From Mucilaginibacter cryoferens (GTDB lineage Bacteria; Bacteroidota; Bacteroidia; Sphingobacteriales; Sphingobacteriaceae), in assembly GCF_014205845.1 (NCBI RefSeq), contig NZ_JACHCR010000037.1, positions 1 through 41,334 of the forward strand: a stretch of DNA of 41,334 bases. The letters are read 5' to 3'. Below are positions 8,420 to 17,143 of the stretch, piece by piece. A program made the position numbers and the translations under genes. The stretch's first letter is position 1. Each line of letters opens with the position of its first letter. Below the pieces are notes generated by a model, which saw nothing but the letters and a program-made list of their open reading frames with translations, was not told the DNA's origin and searched no databases.

Positions 8420-10813
8420 ATGGCCAAAAATTTACTGATAGTTGAATCTCCGGCGAAAGCCAAAACCATCGAAGGTTACCTAGGTAAAGACTTTGTTGTA
8501 AAGTCGAGCTACGGGCATATCCGCGATTTGGTAAAGTCTGAAGATGCGATTGATATAGCTAATAATTTCGCTCAAAAATACGAAGTGCCTGCCGATAAAA
8601 AGCAGGTAGTTAGCGAGTTAAAGAAGTTAGCTAAAGAAGCAGAAATGGTTTGGCTGGCATCGGATGAGGACCGCGAGGGAGAAGCCATATCATGGCACTT
8701 GTTTGATACTTTAGGTTTAAAAGATGCCACTACAAAACGCATCGTTTTTCATGAGATCACCAAACCGGCTATTTTAAAGGCCATAGATACGCCACGTAAA
8801 ATCGACTACAATTTGGTGAATGCACAACAGGCACGCCGGGTATTAGACAGGTTGGTGGGTTTTGAGCTCTCCCCTGTTTTGTGGAAAAAAGTAAAACCAT
8901 CACTATCTGCGGGCCGTGTACAATCTGTGGCTGTAAGGCTTATTGTTGACAGGGAACGTGAGGTAAATAAATTTACATCAGAAGCAGCTTTTAAAATAGT
9001 AGCCATATTTGGTACCGGCAAAGAAGCTTTTAAGGCCGAACTTGCCGAGCGCTATGCCAAACAGGAAGATGCCGAGAAATTTTTACAGGATTGTATAGCT
9101 GCCGATTTTGATGTGCGCTCGCTGGAAACCAAACCAGCCAAACGTTCGCCGGCCGCCCCTTTTACAACCTCAACCTTACAGCAGGAAGCCAGCAGAAAAC
9201 TTGGTTACTCTGTTGCACGTACCATGCAGGTTGCCCAAAGGTTGTACGAAGCAGGTTATATCACCTATATGCGTACAGATTCGTTAAACTTATCTGATAC
9301 GGCATTAAACGCGGCACAAAGTGAAATTGAATCGGCTTATGGCGAAAAATACCATCAGCTCAGAAAATATAAAACCAAAAACGCCAGCGCTCAGGAAGCT
9401 CACGAAGCGATAAGGCCAACCTATTTCAATAACCATACTATCAACGGCGAATCTAACGAGAAACGTTTGTATGAGTTGATCTGGAAACGTGCTATTGCCT
9501 CACAAATGAGTGAAGCACAATTTGAGAAAACCACTGCAAAAATCAGTATATCAACCCGTAAAGAGGATTTAACCGCTAACGGCGAGGTGATGAAGTTTGA
9601 TGGCTTCCTGAAAGTTTACCTCGAATCGAATGACGATGAGGATGAACCGCAACAGGATGGCGAAAATGCTATGCTGCCACCATTAACCCGCGGTCAGCGT
9701 TTGGCTTTGCAGGAAATGTCAGCTACAGAACGTTTCTCCCGGCCACCTGCAAGGTATACAGAAGCCAGCCTGGTTAAAAAATTAGAAGAGTTGGGTATCG
9801 GTCGTCCGTCTACTTACGCACCTACCATCTCTACCATCCAAAACCGTGGTTATGTAGTTAAAGAAGAGCGCGAAGGTAAAGTGCGTAACTTCAGATTAAT
9901 GATCTTAAAAGCAGGCCAGATAGTTAAAGAACAAAAAACGGAGAACACGGGTGCCGAACGCGGTAAACTATTCCCTACCGATATTGGCGCCGTGGTAAAC
10001 GACTTTTTAGTGCAGTACTTTAAAGAAATTGTTGATTTTAACTTTACCGCCAGCGTAGAAAAACAGTTTGATGAAATAGCCCAGGGTTTAAAAGAATGGA
10101 CAGCCATGCTGCACGATTTTTATAACCCTTTCCATAAAGTTGTACAAAGCACCATTGAAACCGCTGATAAAGCTACCGGCGAACGCGAACTAGGCGTACA
10201 CCCCGAAAGTGGTAAAAAAATATCGGTACGTATTGGCCGTTATGGCCCGTTTGTACAGGTTGGCGAAAATGCTTCTGACGAGAATGAGGAAAAACCGTTA
10301 TACGCCAGCTTAAGAACAGGCCAAAGCATAGAAACCATTAGCATTGAAGAAGCTTTAGAGTTATTTAAACTCCCTAAAGTTGTTGGCGAATATGAAGGCA
10401 AAATAATGAAGGTTGCCATTGGTCGTTTTGGTCCTTACATTAGCCATAACAGCGCGTTTGTATCGTTACCAAAAGAAATAGATCCGTTGGATGTAACTGT
10501 AGAACAAGCCATAGAATTGATTGAAGCTAAACGTAAAAAAGATGCTGAGAAGCTAATAAAGGCGTTTGATGAAGATCCGGAAGTAAAAGTATTGAACGGA
10601 CGTTGGGGCCCTTATATTGAATTTGGCAAACTAAACGTTAAGATCCCTAAGGATAAAGATCCGCTTACCTTAACGTTTGAAGAATGCAAAGCCCTGGCCG
10701 ATGCCATGCCAAAAGATGCTAAAAAAGGCCGCTTTGGTAAAACCGTAGCCGCCGCAAAACCGGCCGCTAAAAAAGCACCGGCCAAAAAGAAGGCTCCGGC
10801 TAAGAAAAAATAA
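8420..10813 (+). CDS. topA: DNA topoisomerase I (type IA)
   Basis: Relaxes negative supercoils by transient single-strand cleavage. The N-terminal Toprim domain starts LLIVESPAKAKTIEGYLG and has the acidic DEDREGEA motif near residue 80. The catalytic tyrosine is Y283 in TYMRTDS, and GIGRPSTYAPT follows later. Instead of the cysteine-rich zinc ribbons of the Escherichia coli enzyme, the C-terminus has three related repeats, each with a GR-(Y/F/W)-GP core, at ~600-750. It ends in a lysine/alanine/proline tail likely to bind DNA non-specifically. The length of 797 aa is normal for this phylum. The start is well fixed by MAKNLLIVESPAKAK. Confidence 0.97.
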   Translation: MAKNLLIVESPAKAKTIEGYLGKDFVVKSSYGHIRDLVKSEDAIDIANNFAQKYEVPADKKQVVSELKKLAKEAEMVWLASDEDREGEAISWHLFDTLGLKDATTKRIVFHEITKPAILKAIDTPRKIDYNLVNAQQARRVLDRLVGFELSPVLWKKVKPSLSAGRVQSVAVRLIVDREREVNKFTSEAAFKIVAIFGTGKEAFKAELAERYAKQEDAEKFLQDCIAADFDVRSLETKPAKRSPAAPFTTSTLQQEASRKLGYSVARTMQVAQRLYEAGYITYMRTDSLNLSDTALNAAQSEIESAYGEKYHQLRKYKTKNASAQEAHEAIRPTYFNNHTINGESNEKRLYELIWKRAIASQMSEAQFEKTTAKISISTRKEDLTANGEVMKFDGFLKVYLESNDDEDEPQQDGENAMLPPLTRGQRLALQEMSATERFSRPPARYTEASLVKKLEELGIGRPSTYAPTISTIQNRGYVVKEEREGKVRNFRLMILKAGQIVKEQKTENTGAERGKLFPTDIGAVVNDFLVQYFKEIVDFNFTASVEKQFDEIAQGLKEWTAMLHDFYNPFHKVVQSTIETADKATGERELGVHPESGKKISVRIGRYGPFVQVGENASDENEEKPLYASLRTGQSIETISIEEALELFKLPKVVGEYEGKIMKVAIGRFGPYISHNSAFVSLPKEIDPLDVTVEQAIELIEAKRKKDAEKLIKAFDEDPEVKVLNGRWGPYIEFGKLNVKIPKDKDPLTLTFEECKALADAMPKDAKKGRFGKTVAAAKPAAKKAPAKKKAPAKKK

Positions 10814-10819
10814 GGTATT

Positions 10820-10927
10820 GGTTGATTGAGTTAGATGAAGTTGATTGAGTTGGATTAAGGTGATAGATTTATCCTTGTCGTAAACCAATTAACTTAATCC
10901 AACCCAATCAACCACTTAACCCAATCA
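10820..10927. repeat. Long imperfect hairpin of repeated phrases after topA
   Basis: GTTGATTGAG occurs at 10821 and again at 10840, followed by TTGGATTAAG. The right half (~10890-10927) is a near-perfect inverted copy of the whole block, with GTTGATTGGG in place of GTTGATTGAG. The two halves can fold into a stem of ~38 bp with some mismatches around a ~30-nt loop. It fills the space between topA and the next gene and may end the topA transcript. Confidence 0.6.
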
Positions 10928-10933
10928 ACTATT

Positions 10934-11338
10934 ATGATCAAAGACCTCCCCGATAATAACGTTAAAGATATTGCCATCGCGGTTGCGTTGGAACGTGAGA
11001 GCGTGGAGAGTAAGATCTGGTACGTATATCTCATCAACCTTAAAAACGAACCTATAGAAAATGTGCTCATTACATCAAAAGGTTACGGCGAAAAAGACGG
11101 AGAGCAGGTAAAAACCTCCACTTTAAGACACATGATACCGGTGGTTGACAGCAAAGGTTATAAACTTATTGAGCCCATTGATGAGCAAACCTTTGGCCTT
11201 AATAATGAGTATTGGCTCAGTTATTATATTGGCACAAATATTTATGATAAAAAGTTTATTTTCCTGCCTGAGAGTATTGTAGAGATGAATTTCATCAAGC
11301 TCCCGGTGCTAAATAAACCAGGTGTAATGATACTATAA
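10934..11338 (+). CDS. Conserved-looking hypothetical protein, 134 aa
   Basis: I do not recognise this protein. It has no signal peptide and no membrane segment, and is probably cytoplasmic and mostly beta-strand, with short alternating hydrophobic stretches such as WYVYLINL and YWLSYYIG. The motif-like stretches ENVLITSKGYGEKDG and PESIVEMNFIKLP show no known catalytic pattern. Codon choice and composition look like those of its neighbours, and it fills the 10.9-11.3 kb interval well, so it is likely real. It follows topA after the phrase-repeat hairpin, and the alpha-2-macroglobulin gene starts 77 bp downstream. There is no evidence of functional linkage to either. Confidence 0.75.
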   Translation: MIKDLPDNNVKDIAIAVALERESVESKIWYVYLINLKNEPIENVLITSKGYGEKDGEQVKTSTLRHMIPVVDSKGYKLIEPIDEQTFGLNNEYWLSYYIGTNIYDKKFIFLPESIVEMNFIKLPVLNKPGVMIL

Positions 11339-11415
11339 CCCCCGAAAATATATTTCTCAATTAATTATTTGTTGTTATAAATTTTATACATTCATGAAAT
11401 AAATAAACCTATTTC

Positions 11416-14400
11416 ATGGAGAACGGATATACCAGGTTCCGCAAGCGTAAAAGCTTAATTACATTCGGTACTGCGCTCGCAGTAGTGTTAGTTATCGCTT
11501 ACCTTATCGTTAATGGCCAGAAAAAAAATGTGGTCGACCCTGCCTTTAGCAAGTACATCGAATCGTATACAACCGGCGTTATCTCTAAAGGAAGCCCAAT
11601 AAGGATTCGCCTGGCAAGTACAGTGCAGATTACCCACCAGCAAAACGAAGCTGTTGATAACGATCTGTTTGATCTTTCGCCATCTGTAAGCGGTAAAGCC
11701 TACTGGACAGATTCGCGCACCATTGAATTTCGCCCCAATAAAAATCTCGATCCCGATAAAAGCTATAATGTTAATTTTAAACTAGGTAAGTTAATTGACG
11801 TTCCCGGCAGGTTTAACCAGTTTAAGTTTAGTCTGCAGGTTATAAAACCCGACTATAGCGTAGCTTTTAATGGCCTCCAAACTGCCACCAGCACATCTAC
11901 CGATGAAATGAAGCTGGAAGGATCGGTACAAACTGCCGATACAGAAGACCCTACCCTTGTTGAAAAAATGATAATGGTAAATTATGCCTCGCCTGTAAAA
12001 ATCAGCTGGGGTCATAACATCGCCGCAAAAACGCATACTTTTAAAATAACCGGTCTAAAAAGAGAAAACGGTACCGTGGCCCCGCTTACAGTTAACTGGG
12101 ATGGCAGCAGTATTAATGTAGATAAAAAAGGCGATCAGCACTTTGATGTGCCCGCTATTGGCGATTTTAAGGTATTGAACGTGCGTGCTGTGCAGGATAA
12201 TGATCAATACGTGCTGGTGCAATTTTCTGATGCTATTATGGCCGGGCAGGAATTAAGCGGCCTCATAGGCATCAATAACATACCCGACCCGGCTTATACC
12301 ATTGAAGGCAGCACCGTAAAAGTTTACGCGCCCGAGCGCCTTGAAGGAGATTACAGCGTATTTGTGAACGAAGGAGTAGAAAATATTTCGCATAAAAAGA
12401 TACCGAAAACCTATACGGCTAATGTGTTTTTCGAAAACAGGTTGCCAGGTGTTACCATCCCGGGAAAAGGTGTTATCCTCCCCGACTCTGGCAAACTGAT
12501 GATGCCTTTTGAAGCGGTAAATCTTAAAGCGGTTGATGTAACCGTTATAAAGATTTACGAAAGCAACGTTCCGCAATATTTTCAAAACAACGATTTTAAT
12601 GGCGGCCAGGAATTGCGCCAGGTGGGTAAGCCTATTTTACAAAAAACTATCAGGCTTGATAACGACAAAGGGCTTAACCTCAATAAAAAGAACCGCTTTA
12701 TGCTCGATCTCGATCAGATGATTCGCACCGAGCCGGGCGCTATTTATCGCGTTATCATCGGTTTCAGACAGGATTACTCATTGTACAATTGCAGTATAGC
12801 AGGCGTTGCTAAAAAAAGCAGCAGCGATGATGGGGAGTATGAGGGCGGCGGAGATTATAGCTACAGCGATAACGCAGGTAAGGTAAACGACGAGGATAGT
12901 GATTTTTGGTCGAGATATGATAGTTACTACCCCGAGGGGTTCGACTGGCAGGAAAAAGATAATGCCTGTACCCCATCCTACTACACCAAAACCCGCTGGG
13001 CCATCCGCAATATTATAGCATCAAACATTGGGCTGATTGCCAAACGGGGCAATAATAACAACATGACCATTGCGGTTACCGATATTATGAACGCCCAACC
13101 GATGCAAGGCGTTGAACTGCAACTATTGGATTACCAAAAACAGGTATTGCTAAAAACAACTTCGGGAGCTGATGGGCTGGCCAGCTTCGATCTTAAACGC
13201 AAACCTTATTTGTTGGTGGCAAAAAAAGGCAGTCAACGTGGCTATTTAAAACTTGACGACGGTAGTACCCTGCCACTTACCCGTTTTAACGTGAGCGGCG
13301 ATGAGATACAAAGCGGCCTTAAAGGCTTTATTTACGGCGAACGCGGCGTTTGGCGGCCTGGCGATAGCATATTTATGACCTTTATGCTGGAAGACAAACT
13401 AAAAACCCTGCCCGCAGATCACCCGGTTGAGTTTGAGTTGAAAGACCCGAATGATAAACTGTATAAAAGAATTACGCAAACCAGGTCTGTAGATGGTTTT
13501 TATAGCTTCCACACCGCTACCGAAACCTCTGCCCCTACAGGTAACTGGACAGCCATGGTTAAAGTTGGCGGTGCCAAGTTTGAGAAAAAGATAAAGGTAG
13601 AAACCATAATGCCCAACCGGCTAAAACTAAGCCTAACATTTGGTGGTGCCGAAGAGTTAACGAAAGGCAATAACGCCAATGGGAAATTAACTGCCAGATG
13701 GTTGTTTGGCGGCGCGGCGCAAAATTTGAAAGCCAAGGTTGATGCTTTTTTATCGGCACAAACAACCAGTTTTAAAAACTATAAAGATTATGTTTTTGAC
13801 GATCCTACGCTGGCCTTTAACATGCAAACCCAAACCGTTTTTGATGGTAAGTTAAGCGCAGAGGGAAACGCCGATATTGATGCCAACATTAATATTGAAA
13901 AACAGGCACCCGGCCAATTGAGGGCTAATTTTTTAGTAAAGGTTTTTGAACCAGGTGGTAATTTCAGTATCCAGCAGGCAAGCATACCTTATAATGTTTA
14001 CCAGGGCTACGTAGGAATTAAAACACCTGAGGGCAGTGCCTTATCTGGCATGTTGGTTACCGATAAAGATCATAATATTGATATTGCCGATGTAGATGTA
14101 AACGGTAACGCGCTTGCCGGCAACCGCAATGTACAGTTGGAGTTATATAAAATACAGTGGCGCTGGTGGTGGGATCAAACCGGCAATGAAATGAGCAACT
14201 TTACCCAGGGCAAGTACAACAAGTTGATTAAAACCCAAAGCATCCAATTGGTAAATGGCCGTGGCAAGTGGACGCTGCGCATCCCCAAAGCCGATTGGGG
14301 CCGTTACCTGATTAAAGTTAAAGACGAACAAACAGGCCACACAACCGGCAAGATACTATATGTTGACTGGCCAAACTGGTCGGAAAGGTTACAACAGAGC

Positions 14401-17010
14401 AACCCTACCGAGGCGGCTATGCTCTCCTTTACATCTGATAAGCAAACCTACAATGTTGGCGAGCAGGCTACCCTTACCATCCCTACCGCGGCAGATGGCA
14501 GGGCACTGATCAGCTTTGAAAATGGCAGTAAAATTTTAAAAACAACCTGGATAGACACCAAAAAAGGACAAACCCAGTACAGTTTTACCGTTGAACCGGA
14601 TATGGCCCCCAACGTTTTTGTGAATGTTACCATGCTGCAGCATCATTCGCAAACCATAAATGACCTGCCTATCCGCATGTATGGGGTGATACCGCTTACG
14701 GTTAATAACCCTGCTACCATATTAAAACCGGTGATAACAATGCCGGATAAGATAAGACCGGAAACCCAATCGACCATCACGGTATCGGAGGCAACGGGTA
14801 AAGAGATGACCTACACCATAGCCATTGTTGATGAAGGTTTGCTGGATATTACCAATTACAAGCTGCCCGATCCTCACAATACTTTTTATGCCAAAGAAGC
14901 GCTTGGGGTTAAAACCTGGGATTTATTTGATTATGTAATTGGTGCCTACGGTGGCGGATTGAACCGTATATTGAGCATAGGTGGCGACGGTAGCTTGGGC
15001 AACAACAGAAACGTATCTGTTAATCGCTTTAAGCCGGTTGTAAAATTTATGGGGCCGTTCCACCTCCAGGCAGGAGAAAAACAAACCACGGCCTTTAAAC
15101 TACCACAATATGTAGGCTCTGTTAAAGCGATGGTGGTTGCCGGGCACGATGGCGCTTATGGCATTGCCGAAAAAGCTGTTGTTGTTAAAAAGCCGTTGAT
15201 GATTCTGGCAACATTGCCACGTGTACTTGGGCCATCAGAAAAAGTACAGCTGCCGGTTACCGTATTTGCTATGGAGCCTAATATTAAAACGGTTACCGTA
15301 ACCGTACAAAGTAACGCCTTTAGTAACCTTGCCGGTAACAACACCCAAACACTTAATTTTGCCAAAACCGGCGATCAGATGGTAACTTTCGATCTGAACG
15401 TTAAAGATTTTGTTGGCGTAGGTAAGGTAAAAATAGTTGCCAAAAGCGGGTCTGAAACAGCAGCTTATGATGTAGAGCTAAATGTACGCAACCCTAACCC
15501 GCCGGTTACCCGCATATTAGCGAAAGAACTTGCACCGGGCGAAGCATGGACTACTGCTTACCAGGCCATAGGTATTAGTGGTACCAATAAAAACACGTTA
15601 GAAATTGCCTCTATCCCAGCGTTAAATTTAGATAAACGACTGGATTACCTGATAGATTACCCACATGGGTGTGTGGAGCAAACTACCTCGGCTGCGTTTC
15701 CGCAATTATATCTGGCACAGCTGCTTGATCTTTCGCCGAGGCAAAAGGCCGAATCGGAAAGAAACATTAAGGCCACTATAGCCAGGCTTAACGGTTTCCA
15801 GGTGCAGGGCGGCGGTTTAAGCTACTGGCCCGATGGCGGCAGTGCCGACGAATGGGGAACCAATTATGCCGGGCACTTTATGTTGGCGGCACAGGCCAAA
15901 GGCTACAGTATGCCACTTGGTTTTATGGAGCAATGGAAAAAATATCAGAAACAAAAAGCCCTTACCTGGTCGCCGGATAGCCGTAGCTTTTATGGCGATG
16001 ACCTAAACCAGGCCTACCGCCTTTACCTGCTTGCTTTGGCCCGTTCGCCGGAGTTAGGTGCCATGAACCGCCTGCGCGAGTTTAAATACTTAAGCGTAGA
16101 GGCCAAATGGCGACTGGCAGCGGCTTATAAGCTGGCAGGCCAGCCCGAGATAGGTTTACGAATGATAGATGGATTACCAACTATAATTAAACCTTACTAC
16201 GCCATGTATGGCACCTATGGATCTGATTTGCGTGACGAAGCCATGATATTGGAAACACTTACTTTACTTGGTCAACAATCCCGCGCGGCTGCGCAACTGA
16301 GAACTGTAGCTGCAAGGCTATCGCAGGATGAATGGTATAGTACCCAAACAACTGCTTATTCGCTGATAGCGGTTGCACAGTATTGCGGGCAAAATAAGGC
16401 ATCAGGTAAAATGACGTTTAATTTCCAGGGTGCTACTGTTAGTTCGCCATCGTACATCTGGCAAAGCGGTTTAGCAGTAACCGGAGGTAAAGTAAGCCTC
16501 AAAAACAATGGCACCAACAGGCTATATGTAAGGCTGATACAAAAAGGACAACCATCATCGGGCCTCGATGTAAAAACCTTTGTCGATCCACGGATATTGC
16601 AAATGCGTGTTGGCTATTTTACATTAACCGGCAAACAGATAGACCCATCATCTTTAAGACAAGGAACCGACTTTGTAGCCCAGGTGAACATTAAAAACCC
16701 GGGCAAGCGCGGCCGTTATGATAATTTGGCACTTAGCCAGATATTCCCATCGGGGTGGGAGATACTAAACAGTCGGATGATGAATAATGATGAGGCATTT
16801 AAATCGTCGCCATCTGATTACCGCGACATCCGCGACGACCGGGTGAACACTTATTTCAGCCTTCCCGAAGGCAGGGAAGTTACGTATTATGTAATGCTCA
16901 ACGCCGCGTATGCAGGGCATTACTACCTGCCTGCAGTTTATTGTGAAGCGATGTACAACAACTCTATAAACAGCCTGATAAAAGGCCAATGGGTTGATGT
17001 GTTGAAGTAA
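11416..17010 (+). CDS. Bacterial alpha-2-macroglobulin-like protein (YfhM type), thioester intact
   Basis: A giant periplasmic protease-trap protein that in other bacteria is thought to protect the envelope from foreign proteases. Residues ~15-35 form an N-terminal membrane anchor; there is no lipobox, unlike Escherichia coli YfhM. Ig-like macroglobulin domains follow. An MG2-type GERGVWRPGD motif lies at ~640-650 and the A2M core (FMGPFHLQAGEKQTTAF) at ~1208-1225. The thioester CVEQ is at 1419-1422 in YPHGCVEQTTS, so the covalent-trap chemistry should work. Helical thioester-domain repeats follow, then a C-terminal beta domain. The 1864-aa length is typical. The usual partner, PBP1C, is not next to it: the following genes are convergent glycoside hydrolases. 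Confidence 0.93.
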   Translation: MENGYTRFRKRKSLITFGTALAVVLVIAYLIVNGQKKNVVDPAFSKYIESYTTGVISKGSPIRIRLASTVQITHQQNEAVDNDLFDLSPSVSGKAYWTDSRTIEFRPNKNLDPDKSYNVNFKLGKLIDVPGRFNQFKFSLQVIKPDYSVAFNGLQTATSTSTDEMKLEGSVQTADTEDPTLVEKMIMVNYASPVKISWGHNIAAKTHTFKITGLKRENGTVAPLTVNWDGSSINVDKKGDQHFDVPAIGDFKVLNVRAVQDNDQYVLVQFSDAIMAGQELSGLIGINNIPDPAYTIEGSTVKVYAPERLEGDYSVFVNEGVENISHKKIPKTYTANVFFENRLPGVTIPGKGVILPDSGKLMMPFEAVNLKAVDVTVIKIYESNVPQYFQNNDFNGGQELRQVGKPILQKTIRLDNDKGLNLNKKNRFMLDLDQMIRTEPGAIYRVIIGFRQDYSLYNCSIAGVAKKSSSDDGEYEGGGDYSYSDNAGKVNDEDSDFWSRYDSYYPEGFDWQEKDNACTPSYYTKTRWAIRNIIASNIGLIAKRGNNNNMTIAVTDIMNAQPMQGVELQLLDYQKQVLLKTTSGADGLASFDLKRKPYLLVAKKGSQRGYLKLDDGSTLPLTRFNVSGDEIQSGLKGFIYGERGVWRPGDSIFMTFMLEDKLKTLPADHPVEFELKDPNDKLYKRITQTRSVDGFYSFHTATETSAPTGNWTAMVKVGGAKFEKKIKVETIMPNRLKLSLTFGGAEELTKGNNANGKLTARWLFGGAAQNLKAKVDAFLSAQTTSFKNYKDYVFDDPTLAFNMQTQTVFDGKLSAEGNADIDANINIEKQAPGQLRANFLVKVFEPGGNFSIQQASIPYNVYQGYVGIKTPEGSALSGMLVTDKDHNIDIADVDVNGNALAGNRNVQLELYKIQWRWWWDQTGNEMSNFTQGKYNKLIKTQSIQLVNGRGKWTLRIPKADWGRYLIKVKDEQTGHTTGKILYVDWPNWSERLQQSNPTEAAMLSFTSDKQTYNVGEQATLTIPTAADGRALISFENGSKILKTTWIDTKKGQTQYSFTVEPDMAPNVFVNVTMLQHHSQTINDLPIRMYGVIPLTVNNPATILKPVITMPDKIRPETQSTITVSEATGKEMTYTIAIVDEGLLDITNYKLPDPHNTFYAKEALGVKTWDLFDYVIGAYGGGLNRILSIGGDGSLGNNRNVSVNRFKPVVKFMGPFHLQAGEKQTTAFKLPQYVGSVKAMVVAGHDGAYGIAEKAVVVKKPLMILATLPRVLGPSEKVQLPVTVFAMEPNIKTVTVTVQSNAFSNLAGNNTQTLNFAKTGDQMVTFDLNVKDFVGVGKVKIVAKSGSETAAYDVELNVRNPNPPVTRILAKELAPGEAWTTAYQAIGISGTNKNTLEIASIPALNLDKRLDYLIDYPHGCVEQTTSAAFPQLYLAQLLDLSPRQKAESERNIKATIARLNGFQVQGGGLSYWPDGGSADEWGTNYAGHFMLAAQAKGYSMPLGFMEQWKKYQKQKALTWSPDSRSFYGDDLNQAYRLYLLALARSPELGAMNRLREFKYLSVEAKWRLAAAYKLAGQPEIGLRMIDGLPTIIKPYYAMYGTYGSDLRDEAMILETLTLLGQQSRAAAQLRTVAARLSQDEWYSTQTTAYSLIAVAQYCGQNKASGKMTFNFQGATVSSPSYIWQSGLAVTGGKVSLKNNGTNRLYVRLIQKGQPSSGLDVKTFVDPRILQMRVGYFTLTGKQIDPSSLRQGTDFVAQVNIKNPGKRGRYDNLALSQIFPSGWEILNSRMMNNDEAFKSSPSDYRDIRDDRVNTYFSLPEGREVTYYVMLNAAYAGHYYLPAVYCEAMYNNSINSLIKGQWVDVLK

Positions 17011-17060
17011 CAGAGGGGTGGATTAAATAGATCTTACCGAATTATCAAAAGCGCTAAACA

Positions 17061-17110
17061 AAAAGCAGGAATCGGGAACTTTGAATTAAACAAAGTCGAT
17101 TCCTGCTTTT
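17061..17110. terminator. Bidirectional terminator between convergent genes
   Basis: AAAAGCAGGAATCG (17061-17074) and CGATTCCTGCTTTT (17097-17110) form a perfect 14-bp stem. A second stem, ACTTTG/CAAAGT (17078-17083, 17091-17096), forms inside it. A-rich sequence on the left and T-rich sequence on the right supply U-tracts in both directions. It sits between the plus-strand macroglobulin gene and the minus-strand GH3 gene. Confidence 0.8.
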
Positions 17111-17143
17111 ATAAATATATAACCTCTTATTTAGGGTATTTTA

